A stretch of DNA of 64,000 nt, from assembly GCF_000426625.1 (NCBI RefSeq), contig NZ_KE384547.1, positions 1,224,986 to 1,288,985 of the forward strand, in the 5' to 3' direction. The notes beneath the pieces were generated by a model. It was not told the origin of the DNA. It did no database searches and saw only the letters and a program-made list of their open reading frames with translations. A program made the translations under genes and the position numbers. This stretch comes from Psychrilyobacter atlanticus DSM 19335 (lineage in GTDB: Bacteria > Fusobacteriota > Fusobacteriia > Fusobacteriales > Fusobacteriaceae). Shown here one piece after another: positions 9,025 to 16,789 of this stretch (the first letter of the stretch is position 1; each line of letters opens with the position of its first letter).

Positions 9025-9470
9025 CTGGCATCCCTCAACTTTTTATTTGGCCCAAGTTTATAAACATCTTCCAATATATCATTCATCACAGTTGCAAATT
9101 TATTTCCTTCTGCTGCCGAGATCCAATCGACTTTAAAACGTTCTTTTTCTATCCCTATATATTCTGTTAAATTTGTTATAAGTGAAAATCGACGTCTTGT
9201 ATGGTAGTTACCTGTAGAATAGTGGCAATCTCCTGGATGACACCCGGCTATTACTACACCATCAGCTCCATTTTGGAATGCTCTTAGTACAAAATTGATA
9301 TTTACTCTGCAAGAACATGGAACACGTATAATTTTTATGTTAGCAGGATAGTTTAATCTGCTAGTTCCAGCCAGGTCTGCACCTGCATAGCTGCACCAAT
9401 TACAGCAAAATGCGACTATTAATGGCTTGAACTCCTCATCTTTATTGGCGACATTAGTATTTAATGACAT
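9012..9470 (-). CDS. flxD: FlxD: MvhD-like 2Fe-2S linker subunit
   Basis: A 152-aa protein of the methyl-viologen-hydrogenase delta family, which docks on HdrA and feeds it electrons. The cysteines of this family are present: FCCNWCSYAGAD near residue 21, PCSCRVN near 50, and GCHPGDCHY near 75. Length is typical. The start overlaps the end of hdrA. Its presence, with no hydrogenase large or small subunits nearby, argues for an NADH-fed (Flx) rather than H2-fed (Mvh) complex. Confidence 0.87.
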   Translation of the reverse strand: MSLNTNVANKDEEFKPLIVAFCCNWCSYAGADLAGTSRLNYPANIKIIRVPCSCRVNINFVLRAFQNGADGVVIAGCHPGDCHYSTGNYHTRRRFSLITNLTEYIGIEKERFKVDWISAAEGNKFATVMNDILEDVYKLGPNKKLRDARWKI

Positions 9471-11443
9471 ATTGCATCTACCTCCGCTAAGATCTGTTTA
9501 TTTGTAAATCCTTTGAGGTCTATTGCACCAGGCCTGCAGGTAACGGTACACCCTCCACACCCGTGACAGAGAGCTTCATTCACATCAGCTACTACTTTTT
9601 TTATTTTTTTTCCATGATCATTAACCTCTATATCTTTATAGGAGATAGCATCGTATGGGCACATTTTTGTACATGCAAGGCATCCACTGCATAGAGATTC
9701 ATCTACTGCAGAGACACAAGGGTTATTGACAAGTTTTGATTTATTTAAAAGACCAATAACTTTGGCAGCAGCAGCACTTGATTGAGCTACAGTTTCAGGG
9801 ATGTCTTTAGGTCCCTGACAGGCACCTGCTAGGTATATTCCTGCTGAAGCTGTTTCTACAGGACGAAGTTTCGGATGAGCTTCTGTAAAAAAGTTATTAA
9901 TATCGGTACTGATATTAAGTTTTCTTTTTAGATCGACAGCATCGTTTTTAGCTTTTGTGGCAGCCGCTAATACAACCATATCTGCATCGATCACAAGGGT
10001 TTCACCACTCATGGTATCTACTCCATGAACCATAAGTTTTTTTCCTTCAGGAAAAATTTTTCCAACCATTCCTTTAATATATTGAACTCCATATTTTTCT
10101 ACTGCTCTCCTTTGAAATTCATCAAAATTCTTTCCAGGAGTACGTACATCGATATAAAATACATATGCTTCTATATCAGGATATTTTTCCTTTATCAACA
10201 TGGAATGTTTAGCCGTATACATACAACAAATTTTTGAACAATATGATTTACCTCTTTCAGTTTTATCTCTAGAACCGACACATTGTATAAATACTACTTT
10301 TTTTGGTTTTTTTCCATCAGATGGACGTAAAAACTTTCCATTTGTCGGCCCGGCAGCATTTGTAATTCTTTCAAATTCAAGAGATGTAATTACATCTGGA
10401 TGATCATATTGATATTCTCCAAATTTATTTAAATCAATGATATCGTAACCACTAGCTACCACTATGGCACCATATTCTTCGGTTATTACTTCATCTTTAT
10501 CATCAAATTTAATAGCTCCTGAAGGACATAGTTTTTCACATAAACCACACTTTCCTGTTTTTAATTTAATACATTCATCTGTATCGATAACCGGTACATT
10601 AGGAACAGCTTGTGCAAATGGAATATAGACTGCACCTCTATTTTTAAGTCCCTCTTCAAATTCACTTTTAGCTTTTTTAGAAGGACATTTATCAGTACAT
10701 ATTCTACATCCAGTACATTTTTCCATATCAATATAACGGGCTTTTTTCTTTATTTGGACATTAAAATTACCTACATAACCACTAATCTTTTCAACTTCAC
10801 TATAGGTGTGAAGTGTTATGTTTGGATGTTTTGCAGCATCTACCATTTTTGGTGTCAAGATACATGCTGAACAGTCCAAAGTAGGAAACGTTTTATCTAA
10901 TTGAGCCATCTTCCCACCGATACTAGGCGTTTTTTCTACAATATCTACCTTGTATCCAGCATCTGCAATATCCAATGCAGATTGGATACCAGCTATTCCA
11001 CCACCAATTATCAGTGCTTTTTTTACTACATCAATCTCTCCTGGAACTAACTCGCTATTCAAAGTAGCTTTAGCCACTGCTGCTCTTGTAAGAGCTATAG
11101 CTTTTTCAGTTCCAGCTTCTTTATCTTTATGTACCCAAGAGCACTGCTCCCTTATATTAGCAATCTCTACTAAGTATGGGTTTATTCCAGCTTCTTCTGC
11201 TGCTCTACGAAATGTATTTTCATGCATCCTAGGAGAACATGCAGCGATTACAACCCGGTCTAAGTTGTGTTTATCTATAACTTCCTTCATCATATTTTGC
11301 CCAATCTCAGAACACATATACTGATAATCCGCAGCGTATGCAACTCCTGACATTTTTTTTGCTTCTTCTACAACCTGTTTTACATCGACAGTAGCGGCTA
11401 TATTTGAACCGCACCAGCATACAAAAACTCCAATTTTTCGCAA
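9461..11443 (-). CDS. hdrA: HdrA: bifurcating FAD/4Fe-4S subunit
   Basis: A 660-aa HdrA of usual methanogen-type length. Features in order: an N-terminal VCWCGSNIA cysteine region, AACSPRMHENTFRRA, the FAD motif IGGGIAGIQSALDIADAGY near residue 150, an inserted cluster CTGCRICTDKCP near 240, and two C-terminal clusters, CSGCLACTKMCP and CHGCGGCTVTC. HdrA carries the bifurcating flavin in heterodisulfide reductase complexes. The likely start is a TTG at 11443 placed 7 nt after AAGGGGG; the longer reading starts inside that site. It lies between hdrC and flxD. Confidence 0.9.
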   Translation of the reverse strand: MRKIGVFVCWCGSNIAATVDVKQVVEEAKKMSGVAYAADYQYMCSEIGQNMMKEVIDKHNLDRVVIAACSPRMHENTFRRAAEEAGINPYLVEIANIREQCSWVHKDKEAGTEKAIALTRAAVAKATLNSELVPGEIDVVKKALIIGGGIAGIQSALDIADAGYKVDIVEKTPSIGGKMAQLDKTFPTLDCSACILTPKMVDAAKHPNITLHTYSEVEKISGYVGNFNVQIKKKARYIDMEKCTGCRICTDKCPSKKAKSEFEEGLKNRGAVYIPFAQAVPNVPVIDTDECIKLKTGKCGLCEKLCPSGAIKFDDKDEVITEEYGAIVVASGYDIIDLNKFGEYQYDHPDVITSLEFERITNAAGPTNGKFLRPSDGKKPKKVVFIQCVGSRDKTERGKSYCSKICCMYTAKHSMLIKEKYPDIEAYVFYIDVRTPGKNFDEFQRRAVEKYGVQYIKGMVGKIFPEGKKLMVHGVDTMSGETLVIDADMVVLAAATKAKNDAVDLKRKLNISTDINNFFTEAHPKLRPVETASAGIYLAGACQGPKDIPETVAQSSAAAAKVIGLLNKSKLVNNPCVSAVDESLCSGCLACTKMCPYDAISYKDIEVNDHGKKIKKVVADVNEALCHGCGGCTVTCRPGAIDLKGFTNKQILAEVDAICH

Positions 11444-11469
11444 CTTTATACCCCCTTGCAAGATAATAT

Positions 11470-11883
11470 CTATTTACTGTATTTACGAAGTGCACTTACA
11501 ACAGCCTGTTGTGGCATTTTTTGATCTGTCATTAACTGCCCTATATTTTGAACTTTCAATCTATCATTTCCTTTCTGTCTCAAACTAATAAGACGTATAG
11601 CTTCCATGAGTTTAGCCAGATCAACTCCTCTTGGGCAACGAGCCGCACAGGTAAAACACGATGCACAACTCCAGATTGTTTTACTGTGAATAACTTTATC
11701 AAACTGACCTAATTGAAGGTGTCTTAAAATTTGATGAGGAAGTATATCCATCTCTGTAATTGCCGGGCACCCTGCAGTACATTTTCCACATTGCATGCAG
11801 TCGTTGACCATCTCATTACTTATTTTTTTTATTTGTAAGATATCTTTTTCGTATTTATCGGGAATATGTTTTGTTCTACTCAT
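11470..11883 (-). CDS. hdrC: HdrC: 4Fe-4S subunit
   Basis: A 137-aa ferredoxin-like subunit with two 4Fe-4S motifs, CMQCGKCTAGCP (about residues 35-46) and CASCFTCAARCP (about 74-85). Length and spacing are those of HdrC, which connects HdrA to HdrB. The start follows an AGGAGG site. It lies just after hdrB and just before hdrA, the common hdr order. Confidence 0.88.
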   Translation of the reverse strand: MSRTKHIPDKYEKDILQIKKISNEMVNDCMQCGKCTAGCPAITEMDILPHQILRHLQLGQFDKVIHSKTIWSCASCFTCAARCPRGVDLAKLMEAIRLISLRQKGNDRLKVQNIGQLMTDQKMPQQAVVSALRKYSK

Positions 11884-11906
11884 TTTCCGCCTCCTAATAA
11901 AAATAA

Positions 11907-12695
11907 TTATTTCACATTTAAAGCTTCAGCTAAAAGTTCTGTAAAATAAACAACCGATATATTATTGACCTTGGCTTCATGACTATTCTCTAGATTATAT
12001 TTACATAGAGGACATGCAGTTACGATCTCTTGAATTTCATTTGTGACAGCAGATTTTATAATATTATTTGTCATTTCTTCTGTTATAGATTTATTTTCGG
12101 TTACCAGATATCCACCGCAACATTCTGTTCTGTAAGGATATTTTATAGCCTTCCCTCCTAATGCATCTATAAAATTTTCAATGATAGTAGGATTTTCCGA
12201 ATCATCAAACTTCATATCTTTCTCTGGTCTGAGGAGGAGACATCCATAATAAGCTCCTATTTTACGGTCATTGAGAGACACTTTTACTTTTTCGGATAAT
12301 TTATCAAACCCATAATCATCCCTTATCATCTCTAAAAAATGAATGACCTCTCCATCACCATTGTAATTATTTTCAAGTTTGAGATAATTATTGACCTTGT
12401 CCCTGACTTCAATTTTATCCTTCATATCTTTATTGACTCTTTTAATAACGTGATGACAGGCAGAGCAAAGAGTCACTAGTTTTTCTCCCCGTTCCTGTGC
12501 TACTGAAAGACTCCTAACGGAAGATAGTTTTGTAACAATCTCATCTTCTCCCATTGGATATACTGCACCACAGCACTGCCAGTCTTTTTGTTCTATCAAT
12601 TCAATCCCTAATTCGCTGGCTGAATCCAAAGCAAATTTTTCAAGTTCTTGTGCTTTTGTTTTTAAGGTACATCCCGGATAATAGCTATATTTCAT
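11907..12695 (-). CDS. hdrB: HdrB: CCG-domain subunit
   Basis: A 262-aa HdrB with two complete CCG motifs. The first uses Cys9, Cys41-Cys42 and CSAC at 77-80. The second has GCLLL, ECCGG and CPLC in the C-terminal half. In methanogens these bind the two noncubane [4Fe-4S] clusters that reduce a heterodisulfide. The real acceptor here is unknown: the organism should not make CoM-S-S-CoB, and no DsrC gene is in the window. It is the first gene of the hdr-flx run. The ATG at 12695 has only a weak AAGG site. A Rex-type operator lies 73 nt upstream. Confidence 0.87.
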   Translation of the reverse strand: MKYSYYPGCTLKTKAQELEKFALDSASELGIELIEQKDWQCCGAVYPMGEDEIVTKLSSVRSLSVAQERGEKLVTLCSACHHVIKRVNKDMKDKIEVRDKVNNYLKLENNYNGDGEVIHFLEMIRDDYGFDKLSEKVKVSLNDRKIGAYYGCLLLRPEKDMKFDDSENPTIIENFIDALGGKAIKYPYRTECCGGYLVTENKSITEEMTNNIIKSAVTNEIQEIVTACPLCKYNLENSHEAKVNNISVVYFTELLAEALNVK

Positions 12696-12767
12696 TTATT
12701 TAATCTGTACCTTAAGATATAAATGGTACAGACCTTCACCCCCCTTTTTTTTATTTCAAATATAATA

Positions 12768-12785
12768 TTGTTAAATTTTTAACAA
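12768..12785. promoter_or_regulatory. Rex-type redox operator upstream of hdrB
   Basis: The 18-mer TTGTTAAATTTTTAACAA matches the Rex consensus TTGTTAA-N4-TTAACAA at every specified base. Rex is an NADH-sensing repressor. This would couple hdr-flx expression to a high NADH/NAD ratio. No rex gene is in the window. Confidence 0.75.
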
Positions 12786-12800
12786 AGTTGGTTGTAAAAA

Positions 12801-12822
12801 AAATTGATAATAACATCAATTT
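12801..12822. promoter_or_regulatory. TTGAT-N6-ATCAA palindrome upstream of hdrB
   Basis: The arms AAATTGAT and ATCAATTT are separated by AATAAC. The same arms with a 6-base gap occur at 16565-16588, at the same offset from the Rex site. The spacing is two bases longer than an FNR site (TTGAT-N4-ATCAA), so the regulator is unidentified. Confidence 0.55.
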
Positions 12823-13030
12823 TTGATTTTAGAAAAAGTTTATATCAACATATAATGATTCTAAAATATAAGAATAAATTTAAAAAAATACTATAAAAAC
12901 AAATCTAATAATATATATAGCTCAGAAAAAACTAAAAATCAACTAAAAAAAATAAAAAAAATAAAATAACTAAAATTAGTTACTTTATGCCTATTTTATG
13001 AGTTATTTAATTTTATAAGGAAATAAATCA

Positions 13031-13054
13031 CGCCCCATGAAATATTCTGGGGCG
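13031..13054 (-). terminator. Terminator after malic enzyme
   Basis: CGCCCC paired with GGGGCG around a 12-nt loop, 8 nt downstream of the malic-enzyme stop on the minus strand. The following T-tract is interrupted. It separates the fumarase/malic-enzyme transcript from the hdrB control region. Confidence 0.6.
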
Positions 13055-13061
13055 TTAATTA

Positions 13062-14249
13062 TTATTTTCTTGTTAAGTTATTTTCAATAGCAATTTTTTT
13101 AACAGTTTCTGCTACTACTGATGCGACCCTATCATCAAATGGGCTAGGAATGATATAATCTGCTCTTAATTCATCTTCCTTTAACACGTTAGCGATACCA
13201 TATGCAGCTGCTATTTTCATCTCATCGTTAATTACTGTAGCTCCTGCCTCTAAAGCTCCTTTGAATAACCCCGGGAACGCCAATACATTATTTACTTGGT
13301 TAGGATAATCTGATCTACCTGTTCCTACTACTGCCGCTCCTGCTTCTAAAGCATCTTCAGGCATGATCTCAGGTGTAGGATTTGCCATAGCTAAAATAAT
13401 AGGATCTGTATTCATAGATCTGACCATATCTTTAGTAAGCATATTAGGTCCAGATACTCCTACAAATATATCCGTTCCTTTAACTAATCCCGCTACTGAG
13501 TCTTCCTCTAAGTTTTCTGGAGTATCTATGATATTTTGATCTAATAATTCCTTTACTAGAAATCTATATTTCTCATATTTTTTCTGCATTATAACACCCT
13601 TTGAGTTATAAGCATATAATGATTTGACTCCTAACCCTTTAAGCATTCTAGCAATAGATGATCCAGCCGAACCAGTACCAATCATAGATACTCTTAAATC
13701 AGATATGTTTTTACCTAACAATTTAGCAGAATTTATTATTGCAGCTGTAGTAACTATTGCCGTACCATGTTGGTCATCATGGAATACAGGAATATCTAAC
13801 TCTTCGATTAATCTTCTTTCAATTTCAACACATTTAGGAGCTGCTATATCCTCTAGGTTTATCCCCCCAAAACTAGGTGCTAATAACTTACAAGTTTTGA
13901 TAATTTCTTCGGTATCTGTAGTATCTAAGCAGATAGGGAATGCATCTACCCCACCAAATTCTTTGAATAAGATAGCTTTCCCTTCCATTACAGGCAATGC
14001 GGCTTCAGGACCAATATCTCCTAATCCTAATACTGCGGTACCATCTGTGATTACTGCAACCATATTCCCTTTGGCTGTATACTTATAAACATCACTTTTG
14101 TTTTCTGCTATTTTTTTACAAGGCTCTGCTACACCTGGTGAATATGCCAAACTTAAATCTTCTTTAGTAGCCACTGATACCTTTGAAATAACTTCAATCT
14201 TACCTTTGTGTTGATCGTGTAGTTTTAATGATTCTTCGTATACTCTCAT
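13062..14249 (-). CDS. Malic enzyme (NAD(P)-dependent, decarboxylating)
   Basis: A 395-aa bacterial short-form malic enzyme converting malate to pyruvate and CO2 with NAD(P) reduction. Recognisable elements are AYSPGVAEPC near residue 40, the metal-site region FGGINLEDIAAP with DDQHGTA, and the nucleotide motif GTGSAGSSIARML. ATG 14249 is chosen because AGGAGGAAT lies just upstream and homologues begin with this RVYEESL stretch; the open frame runs 22 codons further. It follows fumarase beta on the same strand, so fumarate can be hydrated to malate and drained to pyruvate by one operon. Cofactor specificity is not readable. Confidence 0.88.
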   Translation of the reverse strand: MRVYEESLKLHDQHKGKIEVISKVSVATKEDLSLAYSPGVAEPCKKIAENKSDVYKYTAKGNMVAVITDGTAVLGLGDIGPEAALPVMEGKAILFKEFGGVDAFPICLDTTDTEEIIKTCKLLAPSFGGINLEDIAAPKCVEIERRLIEELDIPVFHDDQHGTAIVTTAAIINSAKLLGKNISDLRVSMIGTGSAGSSIARMLKGLGVKSLYAYNSKGVIMQKKYEKYRFLVKELLDQNIIDTPENLEEDSVAGLVKGTDIFVGVSGPNMLTKDMVRSMNTDPIILAMANPTPEIMPEDALEAGAAVVGTGRSDYPNQVNNVLAFPGLFKGALEAGATVINDEMKIAAAYGIANVLKEDELRADYIIPSPFDDRVASVVAETVKKIAIENNLTRK

Positions 14250-14301
14250 ACTAATATTCCTCCTGTTTATTTTGTTCCTCATAGTGAGGTTTTTGCAAAT
14301 T

Positions 14302-14853
14302 TTATTTATTTTCACAGTTATATTCTTTTTGACCTATCTCATATAGGTCATTTCCATATAGATCATTTATAACAATAGCAGGAAAATCTACCACTTCCAT
14401 CTTCCTAATAGCTTCAGATCCTAAATCATCATATGCAATAACTTCAGATTTTTTAATAGATTGAGCTATAAGAGCTGCTGCACCACCCACTGCTGCAAAA
14501 TATATAGTTTTATGATTTATAATAGAATCTCTTACTTCTTGATTTCTAGCTCCTTTACCTATCATTCCTTTCAATCCAGCTTCAATTAATTTTGGTGCAT
14601 ATGGATCCATTCTATAAGAAGTTGTAGGACCTGCACTTCCTATGGCTTTCCCTGGTTTAGCAGGAGTTGGTCCTACATAATAGATTATTTGTCCCTTTGG
14701 ATCAAAGGGAAGATCTTTCCCCTCTTCTAATAATTTAATTAATCTAGCGTGAGCAGCATCTCTTGCTGTATATATGATCCCCGAGATCTTTACAGTATCT
14801 CCTGCTTTTAATTTTTCTATATCATGATCTTTTAATGGCGTTGTTAACTTCAT
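14302..14853 (-). CDS. Class I fumarate hydratase beta subunit
   Basis: A 183-aa C-terminal-type subunit of the two-subunit iron-sulfur fumarase / L-tartrate dehydratase family. Family signatures are SGIIYTARDAAHARL, GPTPAKPGKAIGSAGPTTSYRMD and FAAVGGAAALIA. It acts with the alpha subunit at 15603-16445 on fumarate and malate. The ATG has a GGAGG site. Unlike most relatives, the two subunit genes are not adjacent: 749 noncoding bases separate them. Tartrate dehydratase cannot be excluded, but malic enzyme next door favours fumarase. Confidence 0.85.
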   Translation of the reverse strand: MKLTTPLKDHDIEKLKAGDTVKISGIIYTARDAAHARLIKLLEEGKDLPFDPKGQIIYYVGPTPAKPGKAIGSAGPTTSYRMDPYAPKLIEAGLKGMIGKGARNQEVRDSIINHKTIYFAAVGGAAALIAQSIKKSEVIAYDDLGSEAIRKMEVVDFPAIVINDLYGNDLYEIGQKEYNCENK

Positions 14854-15602
14854 TTTATAACCTCCATAATAAATTCTAATTTTTTATTGGATCTACGTCA
14901 TATTACTTTTTATACGTTATCTGTGACTAAAGTTTTTTTCATTAATCTACACTAAATTAATTTGAGTTGCTGCTTGTAGAAAAGACTTAAGAAGATTTAA
15001 CTCCTCCTTTTTATGGTTTCGCGAGGTTACGACTATTAGAAAATTATAAAGAGTCCCTCTTTTATACAGGTTCAAGAAAAAACATTTTTCACTCCTTTTC
15101 AAGGAGCGAGATACTTTTTCTCTGTAGCTAGAAATAAGTATCCAAAAAGAGCCAGAAGATTTATAATTGTCTTAATAAGTAAATCACGATTGTCATTGTA
15201 GAAACAGTACTGCTGAAGTGGAACGACTATAAACTTCGCTTTAAACCAAAAAAATATCCCTGGGAATCTCTGTGTTGATAGATTTTTTTAACTTTGAAAG
15301 TGATATTACTTTGTACTTTCATGTATACTAGAGCGTTCAACAAATTAAGTTCCGCAGTGTAACGAGGACTGTAGCTTTCAAAGCTCGTATATTAATATTT
15401 TACTTAGGAACAATATTCAAAGTTTGAGCTTTTCTTTCCTCTGTTTCTTTTACTCACTAAAAGAAATAGAGCCAGTTAAGAGTGGAACCCTTAGAATTTA
15501 TTAGTGTAGTTCTTTATCTCATTTTCTCAAAATTCTATATTTATGAAATAAACTAATAGTTCTATGACCCTTGTGGTTACTCTGTGATGAAGAATTAATA
15601 TT
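14854..15602. other. Long noncoding stretch between fumarase alpha and beta genes
   Basis: A 749-base gap inside an expected two-gene operon. I see no open frame with a start and ribosome site on either strand. Apart from a degenerate hairpin-repeat copy at 14891-14906 near its end, it holds many short inverted segments, for example CTTTGAAAG/CTTTCAAAG pairs around 15290-15385. It could be a decayed mobile element or a structured RNA. Confidence 0.4.
14891..14906 (-). repeat. Dispersed hairpin repeat, degenerate copy 3
   Basis: Minus-strand GTAATATGACGTAGAT followed by CC. It keeps the central ATGACGT of the family but the right arm is broken. It lies 38 nt upstream of fumarase beta rather than after a stop codon. 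Confidence 0.4.
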
Positions 15603-16445
15603 TTATAGGATTACTTCTTTATGTCTAGCAGCATGACAGTTTATATTGATGGCAACTGGCAGTGATGCAATATGGCAGGGATAAGCTTCTATTTTTACTG
15701 AAAGTGCAGTATTTCTTCCACCTAATCCCATGGGTCCTACTCCAGTTTTATTTACTAACTCTAATAATTCGTCTTCTAATTTAGCATTTATAGGATTTGA
15801 GCTGCTGTCATTGACATCTCTCATAAGGGATTCTTTAGCTAATAGTGCAGCCTTTTCAAAAGATCCCCCTATTCCTACTCCTACAATAATTGGAGGACAT
15901 GGGTTCCCACCGGCACTCTTAATTGTCTCCACAACAAATTGTTTGATACCTTCGATACCATCAGCTGGTTTTAACATCTTGATAGCACTCATATTTTCGC
16001 TTCCTCCGCCCTTAGGAGCAAGTACAATTTTCACCTTATCGCTTCCAGGTACCAGCTTAGTATGAATTATTCCGGGAGTATTATCCTTTGTATTTACTCT
16101 GTCTAAAGGATCTTTAACAACAGATTTTCTCAATAATCCTTTTTCATAGCCCCTTCTAATTCCTTCATTGACAGCCTCGTATATATCGCCATCTATATAA
16201 ACTTCGGTACCTATTTCTAAAAATACCACTACTATACCAGTATCTTGACACATAGGAACTCTATTTTCTTTAGCCAGTTCATGATTTTCAACTATTTGGT
16301 CTAATATATTTTTCCCTACAGGTGAAATTTCTGTTTCAGCCATTTTTTTTAAATTATCCAGAACATCGGAACCTAAATAGAAATTGGCATCCATACACAT
16401 TTTTTCTACAGCATCTGTTACCTTAATTAAATCCAAGCTTTTCAT
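15603..16445 (-). CDS. Class I fumarate hydratase alpha subunit
   Basis: A 280-aa N-terminal-type subunit of the oxygen-sensitive [4Fe-4S] fumarase family. Cysteines in the expected contexts are [11 protein letters not shown] near residue 64, [16 protein letters not shown] in the middle, and INCHAARH near the end. It would interconvert fumarate and malate with the beta subunit at 14302. The ATG has a GAGGAGTG site. Its upstream region carries a Rex-type operator and a second palindrome, duplicated from or to the hdrB control region. L-tartrate dehydratase alpha is the alternative. Confidence 0.86.
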   Translation of the reverse strand: MKSLDLIKVTDAVEKMCMDANFYLGSDVLDNLKKMAETEISPVGKNILDQIVENHELAKENRVPMCQDTGIVVVFLEIGTEVYIDGDIYEAVNEGIRRGYEKGLLRKSVVKDPLDRVNTKDNTPGIIHTKLVPGSDKVKIVLAPKGGGSENMSAIKMLKPADGIEGIKQFVVETIKSAGGNPCPPIIVGVGIGGSFEKAALLAKESLMRDVNDSSSNPINAKLEDELLELVNKTGVGPMGLGGRNTALSVKIEAYPCHIASLPVAININCHAARHKEVIL

Positions 16446-16533
16446 CTAATCACTCCTCAAGTTATTAATATTGTATTGCCTTTTTTACTATTACAGTCTA
16501 AATAAATGCTATTTAAACTTCCAATATATTTTA

Positions 16534-16551
16534 TGTTAATTTTTTAACAAA
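16534..16551. promoter_or_regulatory. Rex-type operator upstream of fumarase alpha
   Basis: ATGTTAATTTTTTAACAA differs from the consensus TTGTTAA-N4-TTAACAA at only the first base. It lies 89 nt upstream of the start codon, at the same relative place as the perfect site before hdrB. Confidence 0.7.
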
Positions 16552-16564
16552 GTTAGCTGTAAAA

Positions 16565-16588
16565 AAAATTGATAGTAATATCAATTTT
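16565..16588. promoter_or_regulatory. Perfect palindrome upstream of fumarase alpha
   Basis: Arms AAAATTGATA and TATCAATTTT around GTAA, a 10-bp perfect inverted repeat. It shares TTGAT-N6-ATCAA spacing with 12801-12822, so the pair probably binds the same unidentified regulator. Confidence 0.6.
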
Positions 16589-16789
16589 AGAGTAAGGTTA
16601 TATTGAAATATAATAATTCAAAAATATAAGTATAAATTGTATAAAAACATTACAAAAATATATCTAATAAGATATATAACTCAAATTTTACTAAAAATCA
16701 AATAAAAAAATAAATATTTTTTAATGGAGGTATAAAAAATAATACTAACTATGTAGGCATTATAAGATATAATACTATAGAGGTGAGAA

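Larger units (their letters stand above)
12696..13030. promoter_or_regulatory. hdrB upstream control region
   Basis: A 335-base very AT-rich leader with two palindromes, a Rex-type site at 12768-12785 and a TTGAT/ATCAA palindrome at 12801-12822. From 12760 to about 12960 it is recognisably similar, base for base with small gaps, to the region upstream of fumarase alpha at 16530-16720. This looks like a duplicated control region shared by the two operons. Confidence 0.65.
16446..16789. promoter_or_regulatory. Divergent control region of fumarase alpha
   Basis: 344 AT-rich bases between fumarase alpha (minus) and an unknown plus-strand gene. It contains the Rex-type site 16534-16551 and the palindrome 16565-16588, and is similar over about 170 bases to 12760-12960. 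A TATAAT-like box near 16767 may serve the plus-strand gene. Confidence 0.6.

Noticed and set aside
10950-11324. 124-aa plus-strand open frame opposite hdrA
   Set aside because: Shadow of the hdrA reading frame without start signals.
12801-12822. FNR site upstream of hdrB
   Set aside because: Half-sites TTGAT and ATCAA are right, but the gap is six bases, not four, in both this copy and the one at 16565.
13624-14088. 154-aa plus-strand open frame opposite malic enzyme
   Set aside because: It is antisense to a clear enzyme gene, has no ribosome site and no family resemblance.
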